Positions 20,432 through 28,041 of a DNA stretch of 64,000 nucleotides are shown here, in pieces; position 1 is the first letter of the stretch; each line of letters begins with the position of its first letter. Position numbers and translations under genes: made by a program. The DNA comes from Jeotgalibacillus campisalis (GTDB lineage: Bacteria; Bacillota; Bacilli; Bacillales; Jeotgalibacillaceae), in NCBI RefSeq assembly GCF_000829515.1, contig NZ_JXRR01000001.1, forward strand, positions 1 through 64,000. The letters are read 5' to 3'. The notes under the pieces are model-generated. The model ran no database searches. It was not told where the DNA came from and saw only the letters and a program-made list of their open reading frames with translations.

Positions 20432-22540
20432 TTACGCACTTACTTCTGTACTTGTGCCAATGATGCTTCTTTCAAGCAGTTCGGCCACATCGTACGTGCC
20501 GACTTCTTCTTCTACTTCTTTTGCTTTTGTTCCATCTGACAGCATCGTCAAACAATAAGGACAGCCGGAAGAAATGACAGAAGGCTGCACTTCAAGCGCC
20601 TGCTCAGTGCGGGCAACATTAACGCGGTGTCCCTTGTCTTCCTCCATCCACATCAAGCCGCCTCCAGCACCGCAGCACATGCCGTTTTCACGGTTTCGCT
20701 TCATTTCAATCAGCGTTACACCCGGGATGGCTTTCAAGATTTCACGCGGTGGATCATACACCTCGTTGTATCTTCCGAGGTAGCAGGAATCATGGAACGT
20801 AATCTTCTCATTTACAGCGTGTACAGGCTTTAACCGCCCTTCTTTTACAAGCTGCGCCAGGATTTCAGTGTGATGATAGACCTCTGCTTTCAAACCGAAA
20901 TCAGGATATTCATTTTTGAATACATTGTAAGCATGTGGATCAATCGTGATGATTTTTGTAATTTCATTTTTTTCAAACTCGGCGATATTTGCCGTCGCAA
21001 GCTCTTGGAACAAAAACTCATTTCCAAGTCTTCTTGGCGTATCTCCGGAGTTCTTTTCCTTATTGCCAAGTATGGCAAATGTAACGCCTGCTTCGTTAAG
21101 CAATTTTGCAAATGACAGCGCGATTTTTTGGCTTCGGTTGTCAAATGAGCCCATCGAACCTACCCAGAATAAGTACTCAAACTCTTCATCTGCTTTTTTC
21201 ATTTCTTTAATTGTTGGAACAAGTACATCTTCACGAGCTTCGCGCCAGTTTTCACGCTCTTTCCGGTTTAGCCCCCAAGGATTTCCCTGACGTTCGATAT
21301 TTTGAATCGCCCGCTGCGCATCAGGATTCATTTTCCCTTCTGTAAGAACAAGATAGCGGCGCAAGTCAATAATCTTATCAACGTGCTCATTCATAACCGG
21401 ACACTGGTCCTCACAGTTGCGGCAGGTCGTACATGCCCAGATTTCTTCCTCTGTGATTACATCGCCGATCAAACTCGGGTGATACATATCAAAGGCTGCT
21501 TCCTGACCACCGCTCTCAGAGGCAGCTGCCACCTGATTGCCTTTTGTATTGGCAAAAGCAGGCACCGGCACCCACGGAGATTGTGAAGTAATCGCTGCGC
21601 CAGTAAAGGTCAGGTTGTCACGGATTTTTGTAATTAAATCCATCGGCGACAGCATCTTGCCTGTTCCGGTGGCAGGGCACATATTTGTGCACCGTCCGCA
21701 TTCCACACAGGCATATAAATCGATCAGCTGAAGCCGGGTAAAGTCCTGAACTTTTCCAACTCCGTAGATTTCCTGTGTTTCGTCTTCAAAATCGATTTTA
21801 TTCAGCTTCCCGGGATTATCAATGCGGTTGAAATACACATTGGCCGGGCCGGCAATTAAATGAGCATGTTTAGATTGAGGGACATAAACTAAAAATCCAA
21901 GCAGGAATAACAGATGCGCCCACCAGGCAATATAAAACAGAACAACAGCAAAGCCCTCACCAAGCCAGCCTGTAGCTCCTGCAACAAGCGACGCGACCGG
22001 CTCTGTCCACGTCAAATCGTGATTATGCCAGACAAGCCCTGCACCATTTCCGATTAAAACAGACAGCATTAATCCGCCAATAAAAATCAGCACAAGACCT
22101 GATTTAAATCCCCTTTTCAAACGGACAAGCTTCTCCATATATCTCCGGTAAAACGCCCAGCCTACCGCCACCAGAATCATCAGTGTCACTAGTTCCTGGA
22201 AAAATGTAAATCCCGGATAAAAAATGCCCAACGGCAGATGCGCTCCCGGAACAAGACCTTTATAAATAAAATCAATCGCACCAACCTGTACCAATAAAAA
22301 CCCATAAAAGAACATGACATGGATAATGCCGCTTTTCTTATCTTTCAGCAGCTTTTTCTGGCCAAATACCTGTACGATAAATTTCTTCATTCGTACCTTA
22401 ACATTGTTATCAAATTCTGTTTTCTTTCCGAGCTTAATGAATTCATAGCGTGTTTTAACTAAGTAGCCGAACAAATAAATTGCGTAAGCGGTTACAAGAA
22501 TGAACGCAATCCAATTGATTATAAGCAATGTACTCCCCAT
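20432..22540 (-). CDS. fadF: Membrane Fe-S oxidoreductase FadF (ETF-linked)
   Basis: 702 residues, homologue of B. subtilis FadF/YwjF, a proposed electron acceptor from ETF in fatty-acid oxidation that passes electrons to menaquinone. The N-terminal half is membrane-embedded (several segments before residue 220). Then come two 4Fe-4S ferredoxin motifs (cysteines 278, 281, 284, 288 and 370, 373, 376, 380). The C-terminal half has two CCG-type domains (DSCYLGRYN, GMCCGAGGG, SSGCPYC). ATG 22540 follows GAGGAG. Its own SigA promoter carries a FadR/TetR-type operator. It stands upstream of the beta-oxidation operon it serves. Confidence 0.92.
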   Translation of the reverse strand: MGSTLLIINWIAFILVTAYAIYLFGYLVKTRYEFIKLGKKTEFDNNVKVRMKKFIVQVFGQKKLLKDKKSGIIHVMFFYGFLLVQVGAIDFIYKGLVPGAHLPLGIFYPGFTFFQELVTLMILVAVGWAFYRRYMEKLVRLKRGFKSGLVLIFIGGLMLSVLIGNGAGLVWHNHDLTWTEPVASLVAGATGWLGEGFAVVLFYIAWWAHLLFLLGFLVYVPQSKHAHLIAGPANVYFNRIDNPGKLNKIDFEDETQEIYGVGKVQDFTRLQLIDLYACVECGRCTNMCPATGTGKMLSPMDLITKIRDNLTFTGAAITSQSPWVPVPAFANTKGNQVAAASESGGQEAAFDMYHPSLIGDVITEEEIWACTTCRNCEDQCPVMNEHVDKIIDLRRYLVLTEGKMNPDAQRAIQNIERQGNPWGLNRKERENWREAREDVLVPTIKEMKKADEEFEYLFWVGSMGSFDNRSQKIALSFAKLLNEAGVTFAILGNKEKNSGDTPRRLGNEFLFQELATANIAEFEKNEITKIITIDPHAYNVFKNEYPDFGLKAEVYHHTEILAQLVKEGRLKPVHAVNEKITFHDSCYLGRYNEVYDPPREILKAIPGVTLIEMKRNRENGMCCGAGGGLMWMEEDKGHRVNVARTEQALEVQPSVISSGCPYCLTMLSDGTKAKEVEEEVGTYDVAELLERSIIGTSTEVSA

Positions 22541-22594
22541 GATTGATGCACTCCTCCCCTTTGTTGCCGAATTTAAAAAATTCTGTCTATCTCT

Positions 22595-22622
22595 ATTATA
22601 TAATGAATGAGCATTCAGTCAA
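22595..22622 (-). promoter_or_regulatory. SigA promoter of fadF with embedded operator
   Basis: TTGACT-N16-TATAAT on the minus strand. The spacer contains the inverted repeat TGAATG-AG-CATTCA (22604-22617 on the plus strand). The wider 18-mer TGAATGAGCATTCAGTCA differs at two fixed positions from the B. subtilis FadR box (TGAATGANTANTCATTCA). Bound repressor would block the promoter. Confidence 0.75.
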
Positions 22623-22834
22623 TGTTTTTCGATGATTTTATTCTATCTTCTCTTCTGTTTTTTAAGTAAAGAAAACGTTGTTCAGATGATTTGAACCGTT
22701 TATTTCTGAATCATAGAAAGCATTTCTTCTCCCCTATTCAGCGTCTTTTTTTGCAGCAACTTTTTGATGACCTGCTTGAGAGCTAATTTTTATAGAAATG
22801 GGCATGCTAAAAAAGACGAACAGGAGGTAGGGAC

Positions 22835-24028
22835 ATGAAGGTAGTAAAAGTTTTTGTTATCATTTTTATCATTATTGGCTGGCTTCGGCTGGATTGGTTC
22901 TTGGGTATGCATTCGCTCAAACGGAAGCGAAGATCCTCTGTCTACCCCTGGAGAAAAGGTGAATTAAAATTTTTTGATGATGGCGTAACGTGGATGAAAT
23001 CGCTTGAGCTGGATATTATGGAAGCAGAACGGTCAATCTGCCTTTTATTTTATATTATAGAACCTGACGAAGTAGGAAGACGACTTTTTTCACTTTTAGA
23101 AGATCGAGTAAAAGACGGGGTTGAGGTCAGGATTTTATGTGATGCACTTGGCAGTAAGAATATGAAAAAGTGGGTGCAGCCATTAAAGGAAGCAGGCATT
23201 CATATTGCGCTAAGCCGCCCGCTTGTTTTTAAAGGCTCTTTGTTTTCTTTACAGCGAAGAAATCACCGGAAAATTGTAATTATTGATGGGGAGATCGCTC
23301 ATGTTGGCGGATTTAATATTGGGCGGGAGTACGTCAATCTTGACCCTGTGCTTTCTCCTTGGCGGGATTATCACCTTCGAATGACGGGGGCAGGTGTCGG
23401 GGATGCTCTTTCTGAGTTTCAGATTGATTGGCAAAGGGAGTTTAAGGAAGCTCAGCACCACTTTGATCCTGTCTCGCATGTAGCAAATGGGACCTCTTCT
23501 TACCAGATCGTTCCTTCGGAGCCGGTAAATATGGAAACCTTTATGCTCGATTTGTTTGATTTGGCAAAAGAATCGATTTTTATCGGCACGCCTTATTTTA
23601 TTCCAACAGAGAAACTGTTCGAAAGCTTGAAAACGAAGCTTGCTGATCAGATTATCATTACAATTCTTGTTCCCGGAATACCGGATCACGCACTCGTTCA
23701 GCCTGCATCCTACCACTTCTTACGTGAACTGATTGAGTTGGGCGCGCATGTATTTCAATTTGAACATGGATTTTATCACGCAAAAGTGCTGTTAATTGAT
23801 GATAAACTCTGTGACGTGGGCACCACAAATTTTGATCATAGAAGTATATTAATTAATGATGAATTAAACGTGCTGACAACAGATCCTGTCATTATTAAGG
23901 AGCTGAAGGAAAGCATTGAAAAGGACTTGCAGCATTCGGTGCGTGTGACAAAAGAACAGCTAAAGCAAGGCGGCATCCCAGGCGCTGCCATGGAAGTGGT
24001 TGCCCGCTCATTTTCCTCTCTGCTTTAG
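22835..24028 (+). CDS. clsB: Cardiolipin synthase, PLD family (ClsB/YwjE type)
   Basis: 397 residues. One N-terminal hydrophobic segment (about 5-20) anchors the protein. Two HKD phospholipase D motifs follow: HRKIVIIDGEIAHVGGFNIG and HAKVLLIDDKLCDVGTTNFD. These make cardiolipin from phosphatidylglycerol. AGGAGG precedes ATG 22835. It stands alone on the plus strand, divergent from fadF, the same order as ywjE-ywjF in B. subtilis, which supports orthology to the minor synthase rather than ClsA. Confidence 0.9.
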   Translation: MKVVKVFVIIFIIIGWLRLDWFLGMHSLKRKRRSSVYPWRKGELKFFDDGVTWMKSLELDIMEAERSICLLFYIIEPDEVGRRLFSLLEDRVKDGVEVRILCDALGSKNMKKWVQPLKEAGIHIALSRPLVFKGSLFSLQRRNHRKIVIIDGEIAHVGGFNIGREYVNLDPVLSPWRDYHLRMTGAGVGDALSEFQIDWQREFKEAQHHFDPVSHVANGTSSYQIVPSEPVNMETFMLDLFDLAKESIFIGTPYFIPTEKLFESLKTKLADQIIITILVPGIPDHALVQPASYHFLRELIELGAHVFQFEHGFYHAKVLLIDDKLCDVGTTNFDHRSILINDELNVLTTDPVIIKELKESIEKDLQHSVRVTKEQLKQGGIPGAAMEVVARSFSSLL

Positions 24029-24091
24029 CCCTTGATTAAATAAGATGATGGTCAGTGACCTGTGGATGCACGCCCCTTACGAAATGCCAGA

Positions 24092-24116
24092 AAAGCCGCC
24101 TTTTGCAAGCGGCTTT
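24092..24116. terminator. Bidirectional terminator between clsB and the cobalamin cluster
   Basis: AAAGCCGC / GCGGCTTT stem with A- and T-rich flanks. It ends both the plus-strand clsB and the minus-strand cobalamin operon. Confidence 0.8.
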
Positions 24117-24774
24117 ATTTTCTTCTCCCTGTAATAAAGCATGTCGCGGGTCCGGCTGATTTAGACGGGTTTTGCCTAAAAGGAAGAGTTGACTGCGGCC
24201 ATCCGTATTGCTTATGCAGTCTCTCCCATTCAAATGCAATTCCCTTAGACCCCACCGGCCATAAAACAGCCGTTTTGGGGTCTTTGGCTATTTCTGCTGC
24301 TCTGGCAAGAGACACTATCTTATCAGGAAACATCAAAACGTCTATGCCTTCAAGCGGCTCTCCTTCTAAGCTCCAATCCAACTCTTCATTCAGCTTAAAA
24401 TGGCGGAACCGCTCGCCCATAACCGTGATTGAAATCGCTGACTGCAGCATCGTTTGGTTTGACTCAGTGCTGCCAGACACTTCAACGCCAGACAGCCCCA
24501 TTTCGTGAATGCCTTTCATTATTCCTTCATACAGATCTTCCCAAGCCTCATTGCCGCAGAAATTGTGTAAAAGAACCATTTTGGGTATGGCTCCTGCAGA
24601 TAGACCATCCATGACGGCTGTTCGAAACGAATAGTACGCGACTGCGGCATAGGGAGCCTGTACTTGATCGAGCTCCTTTAGCCCAATTCCACCGCTGTTA
24701 TCGGTTGTGATCACCCACTCTGCTTCCCCTGTTGTCCATTGGGCTGCATTACGACCAGTCAAGGACCGTTTCAT
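24115..24774 (-). CDS. PurM/AIR-synthase-like protein, candidate alpha-ribazole kinase
   Basis: 219 residues. The segment VITTDNSGGIG near residue 21 and the later alternation of AVAYYSFRTAV and SGSTESNQT resemble the PurM/SelD/AIR-synthase fold. It is the last gene of the cobalamin operon; its start overlaps the pduO stop by one base (TAATG). In Firmicutes that lack CobT, a kinase named CblS phosphorylates alpha-ribazole for CobS, and no cobT is seen here. CblS is therefore the best guess, from context and remembered family features. It could instead be another ATP-using cobalamin enzyme. Confidence 0.55.
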   Translation of the reverse strand: MKRSLTGRNAAQWTTGEAEWVITTDNSGGIGLKELDQVQAPYAAVAYYSFRTAVMDGLSAGAIPKMVLLHNFCGNEAWEDLYEGIMKGIHEMGLSGVEVSGSTESNQTMLQSAISITVMGERFRHFKLNEELDWSLEGEPLEGIDVLMFPDKIVSLARAAEIAKDPKTAVLWPVGSKGIAFEWERLHKQYGWPQSTLPFRQNPSKSAGPATCFITGRRK

Positions 24775-25808
24775 TATTCTTCTTTCGGTGCGCGCTTGCC
24801 GGTCCGAAAAACCTTCGCGCTTCGGATATACTCAACATCTGCTACGCCGTCCCTCGCATTGACTGCACGAGCACAAGCAAAAAAGTAATCAGAAAGACGG
24901 TTCAAGTACTGCTGGGGAGCAGCAGGAAGCTCGGCATCGGCCTTCGACAGGGATACCACAAGTCTTTCTGCTCTTCTGGTAATCGTTCGCGCTACATGCA
25001 ATGATGCTGAAGCGGCTGTTCCTCCAGGCAGCACAAAGCGCTCAAGATCGGGTGCTTCATCCATCAACTGATCAATACGGAGCTCCAGCTGATCAATCGC
25101 TTTTACGTCGAGCTTCCATTCTCTTTTTGAAGAAACATTGGCAAGGTCGCCACCTGCATCAAATAATTCATGCTGTATCGCTTCCAGGTCTTCAACAATA
25201 TCCTTGAATTTTGTTTTGTCGAGGTCAGCTACTGCCTTCCCGACAAAGCTGTTCACTTCGTCTATCGTTCCATATGCCTCCACACGGATATCATCTTTAT
25301 CTACTCTGCCGCCAATCAAACTTGTTTGGCCTTTGTCCCCTGTGCGTGTGTATATTCTCATGATTTTAGCCTCCTCCATTTTTATCTCTTCCCCTATACC
25401 ATACCAGACTCGTGTTACACGGCCGGACTTTAGTGCGCTGTATTGAAAGCACCAGCCTGAAACATCGCGGGCCCTTCTGATTATGGGATCAAGCGGTACG
25501 ATTCCCTTTGACTGATCGGTTCCAATAAGCATGACAGTTCTCTTTAAATCCTGCTTTTCCCACAAAACCAATTGATGAATACATTCTTTGAACTCTTCAA
25601 GAATCTCCTCTTCCTTTGCTTGATCGCGACATGCTTGGATCACCCAATTCTCTATGGAAGACCAGATTAAAACTTCATATGACAACCCATCTAAAGAATC
25701 CCCGGGTAACCATTCCTTTATTTTCTCCGGGAGTCGTTTTTTCTTTTTAAGCTCTTCTTTTACCCATTGCTTTTTTCCATTATAGGCACCGCCGATAATG
25801 AAGTGCAT
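24774..25808 (-). CDS. pduO: CobU-like domain fused to PduO-type ATP:cob(I)alamin adenosyltransferase
   Basis: One continuous 344-residue frame. Residues 1-149 resemble CobU (GGAYNGKKQW at the P-loop position, then KGIVPLDPIIRRARDVSGWCFQ), but the P-loop lacks the final S/T and the RxxxHxxxR guanylylation histidine region is absent. Residues 150-344 are a complete PduO adenosyltransferase (YTRTGDKGQTSLIGG, YGTIDEVNSFVG), which makes AdoCbl from cob(I)alamin. GGAGGAGGC stands before an internal ATG (25361), so a free 195-residue PduO is also likely. The start overlaps the preceding gene by 49 bases. ATG 25808 follows AGGAGGGG. Confidence 0.85.
   Translation of the reverse strand: MHFIIGGAYNGKKQWVKEELKKKKRLPEKIKEWLPGDSLDGLSYEVLIWSSIENWVIQACRDQAKEEEILEEFKECIHQLVLWEKQDLKRTVMLIGTDQSKGIVPLDPIIRRARDVSGWCFQYSALKSGRVTRVWYGIGEEIKMEEAKIMRIYTRTGDKGQTSLIGGRVDKDDIRVEAYGTIDEVNSFVGKAVADLDKTKFKDIVEDLEAIQHELFDAGGDLANVSSKREWKLDVKAIDQLELRIDQLMDEAPDLERFVLPGGTAASASLHVARTITRRAERLVVSLSKADAELPAAPQQYLNRLSDYFFACARAVNARDGVADVEYIRSAKVFRTGKRAPKEE
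25359..25375 (-). promoter_or_regulatory. Internal ribosome-binding site and ATG for stand-alone PduO
   Basis: GGAGGAGGCTAAAATC-ATG within the fused frame. Translation from 25361 gives a 195-residue PduO, close to the usual length of the single-domain enzyme. Confidence 0.65.
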
Positions 25809-26395
25809 CTCTCACCCCTCCTAAACGCTTCCCGATCTGCCCAGTACAGCGTCATTCCCTGTCCATGCAGCGGTTTCCAGTCCCAAAAGGATTTTTTCTC
25901 AGGAGCAAGGGCAACGAGCAGCTTTCGAATGGGTCCGCCATGAGAGAGGATGGCGATTTTTTCAATGCCATCCTGATAGGACCATTCCCGAATCATCTCC
26001 CAAGCAGCCTCAATCCGCTCAGAGAATTCAGCAAACGATTCTCCGTTTTCGGGATGCATTTCCTCAGGATTTTTCAGCCAGGCAGAAAAATCTTCTCTTT
26101 TAGCGAGTTCATCCGCTTTTCTGCCTTCCCAGCTGCCAAAATTAATTTCTCGCAGCCCTTTATGATAAACTTTTTTATCCTCCGGGAATAAAAAGTCAGC
26201 AGACTGCACGCAGCGCTTCAGGTCACTTACGATAATGCGATCGGCTTCCGGCCGGTAAAGTTTAGTCTTATTCAGCAGTTCAATGCCTTCTTCCGCTACT
26301 TCAACATCTGTCCAGCCAATATAAACCTTTTCCAAATTTTCTTTTGTTACCCCGTGACGATAGAGAGATAACTCCACACCATTAATAGACTCCAT
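25760..26395 (-). CDS. cobC: Histidine phosphatase, CobC type (alpha-ribazole-5'-phosphate phosphatase)
   Basis: 211-residue member of the phosphoglycerate-mutase-like superfamily. SLYRHGVT near residue 12 contains the phosphorylated histidine, and ILSHGGPIRKL holds the second one; NFGSWEGR is the usual third motif. Position after cobS supports removal of phosphate in the last steps of cobalamin nucleotide-loop assembly, although broad-specificity phosphatases look alike. AGGAGGAG precedes ATG 26395. Both ends overlap neighbouring genes by 49 bases. Confidence 0.8.
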   Translation of the reverse strand: MESINGVELSLYRHGVTKENLEKVYIGWTDVEVAEEGIELLNKTKLYRPEADRIIVSDLKRCVQSADFLFPEDKKVYHKGLREINFGSWEGRKADELAKREDFSAWLKNPEEMHPENGESFAEFSERIEAAWEMIREWSYQDGIEKIAILSHGGPIRKLLVALAPEKKSFWDWKPLHGQGMTLYWADREAFRRGERCTSLSAVPIMEKSNG

Positions 26396-27141
26396 GTTTC
26401 TCCTCCTTCTAGTCCGGCCCCAAGCAGGTCACCGTTTATTCCGCCAAATTGTTTTACTGCAAACCGCCAGACAAACACGCCAAAAAGCAGAGAACTGACC
26501 ACCACAACGGTTAACAGCGTCCAGTCCACCCTTTCGCTTACAATCGCCGGGATGGCAAGAGCGCCAACCCCAATCAATAGGGGGATCATCAGATGATTTC
26601 TACGCAGCGATTGCCTTATGTAAAAAGCGATGCCTTCGTTTTTAGCGAGCGGTGCGGCAATTAGCAGCAGCGCCATCATCGTTCTTGATCCAATCGTGAT
26701 CCAAATCAGCCAAATCATAGAATGATCAAATTGACCAAATAGATCAGCCAGCAGCACACCTTTTGCAGCAAGCAGGACGACTAAAGACAGTACACCAAAC
26801 GCTCCGATATGCGGATCCTTTAAAATTTCTCTGCGTTTTTCAGGCAGGCTGTATGAAAAGTAAGCATCACTTACGTCCGTCCATCCATCCAGATGCAGCC
26901 CGCCGGACCAAATGATCAAGAGCAGCCAAACAAAAAATGCTTTCATGATTGGACTTAGTGAAAAGACGTACTCTGCCGCTTCAGTGAGTCCTGCAATTGT
27001 TACACCAATTGTAAGCCCGACTGCCGGCAGCATGCCAATCATCCATGGAACCGTTCGCTGATTAAACGCGATTTCTTTATTGATGGGCAGGATAGTGAAA
27101 AATTGAAAGGCGAGCATAAAGCCGTTCACTGCATTCCTCAT
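26347..27141 (-). CDS. cobS: Adenosylcobinamide-GDP ribazoletransferase (cobalamin synthase)
   Basis: Integral membrane enzyme joining AdoCbi-GDP to alpha-ribazole(-phosphate) to form AdoCbl(-phosphate). 264 residues with several TM segments. Conserved CobS residues: [17 protein letters not shown] near 80-96, DPHIGAFGV near 108-116, [10 protein letters not shown] near 233-242. The ATG overlaps the stop of the upstream cobQ remnant (ATGA), a trace of former translational coupling. The active-site motifs are intact. Confidence 0.93.
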   Translation of the reverse strand: MRNAVNGFMLAFQFFTILPINKEIAFNQRTVPWMIGMLPAVGLTIGVTIAGLTEAAEYVFSLSPIMKAFFVWLLLIIWSGGLHLDGWTDVSDAYFSYSLPEKRREILKDPHIGAFGVLSLVVLLAAKGVLLADLFGQFDHSMIWLIWITIGSRTMMALLLIAAPLAKNEGIAFYIRQSLRRNHLMIPLLIGVGALAIPAIVSERVDWTLLTVVVVSSLLFGVFVWRFAVKQFGGINGDLLGAGLEGGETWSLLMVWSYLSIVTG

Positions 27142-27422
27142 AAAGGCAGCCCTATGATTTCCCTGATCTTCACCCAGTCAAGAGGCGGCTTCTGTTGCAC
27201 GGTCAATTCATCATCCTTCGCTGTTTCAGCTTGAACCCCCTGCACTTTGCCTATTTCAAGTCCGTCTGCTGTCACATACGAGTTATTGGACATGTTTTGA
27301 GATTTAAAAGGAACCGTTTTTATTCCATCCTGAACAAGCAGCCGGCAAAACAGAGTGGCGATGAAGCTTTTTCCTACATCTGATGACGTTCCCTGAAGCA
27401 TGATGCCATTCAACCTGGCCAC
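27138..27422 (-). pseudogene. cobQ: Truncated cobyric acid synthase remnant (in-frame internal deletion)
   Basis: 94 residues where CobQ normally has about 500. Residues 1-70 are the standard CobQ N-terminus ([21 protein letters not shown]-loop, [28 protein letters not shown]). The last part ([13 protein letters not shown]) looks like a CobQ C-terminal end. The middle, including the glutamine amidotransferase domain, is missing without a frame break. It cannot act as an amidotransferase. The short frame may persist because it couples translation of cobU to cobS; its ends overlap both neighbours. Alternatively it encodes a small P-loop protein with a new role. Confidence 0.75.
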
Positions 27423-27970
27423 TCTCCTTTCCGAAACAGCGGAAGTCCCGCTTCCATTTCAATCGCAATGCTCGAAACTCTTACTGCCGTCTGATGAAGC
27501 CCGCCTATTTTCTTTTGATAATGAGCTGTCATGCCTTCGGTGAAAACAGGCTCCTGCAGCACCTCATTCGAAAGGATAAAAAGGGTATCAAGACGCTTCT
27601 TCGCCCATTCAATCAATGTAATCAAATCATTTTCCGGCGAGAAATTCACGCTGCTGTTGTCATACTTGATGTATTCGTTTGTCAGCCAGGTTGTCAGACA
27701 GTCCCAAACCACCACATCATTATTCTGAAGCTTTTTAGTCGCTTCTGTCAGGTTAACCGGCTGTTCTATAGTCATCCAGTTTTCGTTCCTGCGGTCAAGC
27801 TGATGGCGGTTGATTCGGTTTTTCATCTCTTCATCCACCGAAACTCCCGACGCAAGATACACGATCCGCCGATTTTTATCTTTCGCCAGCTGAAGTGCCG
27901 TCTGTTCGGCCCAGCTTGTTTTTCCGCTTCTGACACCGCCAATTACAATGATGATTCTTCCTGCTGCCAT
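27410..27970 (-). CDS. cobU: Adenosylcobinamide kinase / adenosylcobinamide-phosphate guanylyltransferase
   Basis: 186 residues. P-loop [12 protein letters not shown] at 11-22; [20 protein letters not shown] contains the guanylylation histidine; [11 protein letters not shown] is the Walker B region; SNEV occurs before the C-terminal part. It phosphorylates and then guanylylates adenosylcobinamide to AdoCbi-GDP for CobS. Unlike the second CobU-like domain at 25362-25808, all key residues are present. A GGCGGTG ribosome site precedes ATG 27970, and the end overlaps the cobQ remnant. Confidence 0.92.
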   Translation of the reverse strand: MAAGRIIIVIGGVRSGKTSWAEQTALQLAKDKNRRIVYLASGVSVDEEMKNRINRHQLDRRNENWMTIEQPVNLTEATKKLQNNDVVVWDCLTTWLTNEYIKYDNSSVNFSPENDLITLIEWAKKRLDTLFILSNEVLQEPVFTEGMTAHYQKKIGGLHQTAVRVSSIAIEMEAGLPLFRKGEWPG

Positions 27971-28041
27971 TTTTTCACCGCCTGCATGAACTGGTCATTT
28001 TCTTCCTTTGATTTAGTCCCTGCCCGCAGCGACCATTTAGC
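27943..28041 (-). pseudogene. 3' tail of a cobD-like aminotransferase gene
   Basis: In the 66-bp gap between cbiZ and cobU an open frame reads AAKWSLRAGTKSKEENDQF, continues with a MQAVKKWQQ segment and stops inside the cobU start. It resembles the C-terminal end of threonine-phosphate decarboxylase / histidinol-phosphate aminotransferase-like CobD. Nothing of the rest of the gene is present. It is called a relic because the frame has no start and runs back into the end of cbiZ in another frame. Confidence 0.45.

Noticed and set aside
27138-28041. Frameshift sequencing errors as the cause of the cobQ and cobD remnants
   Set aside because: The missing parts are absent altogether, not just out of frame; hundreds of codons could not fit in the spacing available.
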